The notes beneath the pieces are model-generated. The model did no database searches, was not told where the DNA came from, and saw only the letters and a list, made by a program, of their open reading frames with translations. 64,000 nucleotides of DNA from Bacteroidales bacterium 6E (lineage in GTDB: Bacteria; Bacteroidota; Bacteroidia; Bacteroidales; Prolixibacteraceae), in assembly GCA_001270045.2 (NCBI GenBank), contig DF970671.1, positions 115,929-179,928 on the forward strand, written 5' to 3'. Position numbers and translations under genes: made by a program. This document shows, piece after piece, positions 62,071 through 64,000 of the stretch; the first letter of the stretch is position 1; every line of letters begins with the position of its first letter.

Positions 62071-63501
62071 TCATCTACTCAATTTCACAGAGTAATTGCC
62101 ATGGCTTTTGGTCCTGAAAATGTGGCCATCCTTATCGCGCTCAAATACCAGTGTTTCTCCCAATTCTCCATCATCCCTGATCCGGCGAAAAGTATCACCT
62201 TCGATGTGCCTGAAAAAAGTCATTGAACTTGCAGGAGATTCAGATGGCAGGTCAAGCGTTACCAGTTTCCCTCCCCACGTTGAAACAAAAAATTCGCTGT
62301 GCCAAGGCTGATCGCTATAATACCCGGTATATTCCGTTAAATCGTGTGCAACGGAATCTTTGGGAGCCGAAGTCTTCACTTTACCCAAAATGGCGTTGAT
62401 CCCCCTGACGTACTTTCCGGGATCGGTACCATTGGCATTGATCATTACCGAGAATGCCAGCTTTGTATTTGGATTTAACAGCAGGGTTGTCCGGTAACCG
62501 GGGCAACTACCGCCATGGCCAATCCATTTGTTCCCATCTTCACCTCGGGCAACGACAAAGCCCAATCCCCAGGTTGCCTGCCAATCCGGATCAGTCCAAT
62601 GCACAATCTGCATGTATTTCAAGGTCGACGACTTTAATATTTCAGTGGTGGTTGTATCCAGCAACCGAAACTGCCATGAGGCAAACTTTCCTAAATCAAT
62701 CACGTTTGATGAGAACCCGGCCGCAGGCTTAATTCCGTTAGCCTGAAAAAACCCGACCTTTTCACGATGCTGTCTTCTGTCAAATGAGCTATATCCATAA
62801 GCCAGTTTATTCCCATACAAGTTTGCGGGCAATTCAGTCCTGGTATCCTTCATACCCAAAGGCTCAATGATATTTTGCCTGATGTAAGCATCGTAAGGCA
62901 TCCCTGATACTTCCTCCACAATTTCACCCAGCAATGTCAAGCCGAGATTGCTATATTGGAAGTAGGTAGACGATGGATAGAGCGTTTCCTGTTTGCCCAG
63001 TTCACCCATAATTTCTTCACTCGAAGGAAAGTCAAAGTCGGGAGGCGACCAGTAAGGAAAGTTTGATTCGCGTGGCAATCCCGAGGAATGGGTCAACAAT
63101 GACCTGACAGTCACCGGCATGCTATCGGGATACTTCTGCTTGAGATTATACCCAGGCAACAGGTCATGAATATCATCATCCAATCGCAGTTTACCCTCTT
63201 CAACCAATTTCATGATGGCGACCGACGTAAACAGTTTTGAAATTTAGCAGATACTAAAAAGTGTCGCAGGGTCCGATTTCACTGAATCTTCGACATTTGC
63301 AAGACCAAAGGCGCCCTGCCAGAGAACTTCCTGGTCCTTTATCACGATTGCCGTAATTCCGGGCAGTTGTTCAAAGTCCTTCTGGGCATCCAACCACACC
63401 TCAATTAATTTAAATGCCTCCGAATAGTCCCTTTTAGGGGTTTGGGCAATACTCACGATGATTGAGAAAAACAGGACAGCGGTAAAACAGAGTCTTTTCA
63501 T
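62071..63501 (-). pseudogene. Secreted class C beta-lactamase-like serine hydrolase with stop at the catalytic Ser codon
   Basis: One frame from ATG 63501 (signal LCFTAVLFFSIIVSIAQ) to 62071 would give 476 residues but for TAA at 63244-63246. Around it the sequence reads TLFSIC-stop-ISKLFTSVAIMKLVEEGK. The family SxxK motif is normally GSISK, so the stop takes the place of the nucleophile Ser (TCA to TAA is one base). Downstream motifs are intact: YSNLGLTLLGE (YxN) and WIGHGGSCPGYR (HGG). Restarting at ATG 63213 would lack signal and nucleophile. It is a paralogue of the intact 34.4-kb gene in general type. Confidence 0.88.
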
Positions 63502-64000
63502 GGTTGTAAGTTTTTTGATTTCCTGACTTTCGAAACAAAGGGTTTTTGAACTTCCATGAATTCAAAAACACACAACTCAATTTAATGTTTAAATGTTTAA
63601 AATTCAGCACCCTAAAATCATTATTTTACAAATTTAATCCCCATCTTACCCCTTGCCTGGCCATCCAATCCAACCTCCAAACCAAACCTATACCAGTGTC
63701 CGAACGAGATTAATTACATCCCCAAAACAGGCGGATCCCTGATGTTTGAAGTCGGTTCTCAACATCGGGATTGCCAAATTTCTAGGACTACATATTGACA
63801 GGATTGCAAAATTATTATTGGGCTTTGAATAGAGGGAATTTTGAATGCAAATCACTGCAATGGAAATTGTGAGTATTTCCATCACTGAGTTTGAGAGTTC
63901 GGGAATAAGTTGAATCAATTGTACCATCGTGGCGTCCTCCACTTAAATATTCAGACATTCAGAATTTTTTTGATCTCTTTTAATAACCTTATTTCAGTAG
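63502..64000. other. Right-edge region without supported gene
   Basis: About 500 bp upstream of the broken serine hydrolase. A minus-strand frame of 84 codons at 63688-63942 has no signal, domain or plausible start context and is not supported. Otherwise nothing was recognised. Confidence 0.45.

Overview
The window looks like a chromosomal segment of a carbohydrate-degrading member of the Bacteroidota (probably order Marinilabiliales/Bacteroidales; exact genus not determinable by eye). Evidence: type IX secretion (T9SS) C-terminal sorting domains on secreted enzymes, lipoproteins with short lipoboxes, a membrane-anchored LytTR regulator, AraC regulators with membrane domains, promoters matching the Bacteroidota pattern TTG-N19/21-TAnnTTTG, GLUG/HYR surface proteins, and few Shine-Dalgarno sequences. 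No tRNA, rRNA, CRISPR array, insertion sequence or phage gene was seen.

Layout. 1-1.7 kb: two alpha/beta-hydrolase-fold genes on the minus strand, the first cut by the window edge and carrying Tyr where its family has the catalytic Ser. 2-2.8 kb: membrane LytTR regulator. 3-11.4 kb: polysaccharide genes (T9SS-exported GH10 xylanase with a CBM-like module, GH2 lipoprotein, T9SS-exported CE6-type acetyl esterase) around an opposite-strand fetA-fetB-mscS operon. 11.5-18.5 kb: MFS exporter, creD with duplicated operator/promoter units but no neighbouring regulator, a GHL-type lipoprotein, a small secreted protein, a DUF1080 protein and an AlkD-like DNA glycosylase. 18.5-31.9 kb: one long minus-strand run comprising TetR - TolC - HlyD - two ATPases - two ABC-2 permeases (a YbhGFSR-like exporter with its TetR palindrome), a NarL-type two-component pair, then porin-pstS-pstC-pstA-pstB.

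32-41 kb: frameshifted AraC gene, secreted HExxH protein, serine hydrolase, dodecin plus BON-LysM stress proteins, two SGNH esterase genes (one a double-SGNH fusion) and a lipoprotein ending in an Asp/His-rich tail. 41.5-45.8 kb: PNPOx-like flavoprotein, then a GH76-GH92 mannan pair. 46.4-53.1 kb: a tandem universal stress protein and a complete mnhABCDEFG (Mrp) Na+/H+ antiporter operon.

53.1-63.5 kb is visibly decaying or misassembled: a frameshifted membrane AraC regulator; a giant GLUG/Ig/HYR protein with an in-frame TGA at a Gly position, whose 3' end joins directly onto the tail of a PAP2 phosphatase; a stop-interrupted remnant; and a serine hydrolase whose stop codon sits exactly at the catalytic Ser of SxxK. 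An intact HExxH secreted protein and a CPBP protease lie among them.

I found no clearly new multi-gene defence or biosynthetic system. The strongest unusual signals are the active-site replacements (Ser to Tyr, Ser to stop), the paired creD operators overlapping -7 elements, the repeat cluster linking a NarL-type system to pst, and the chimeric junction near 59.84 kb.
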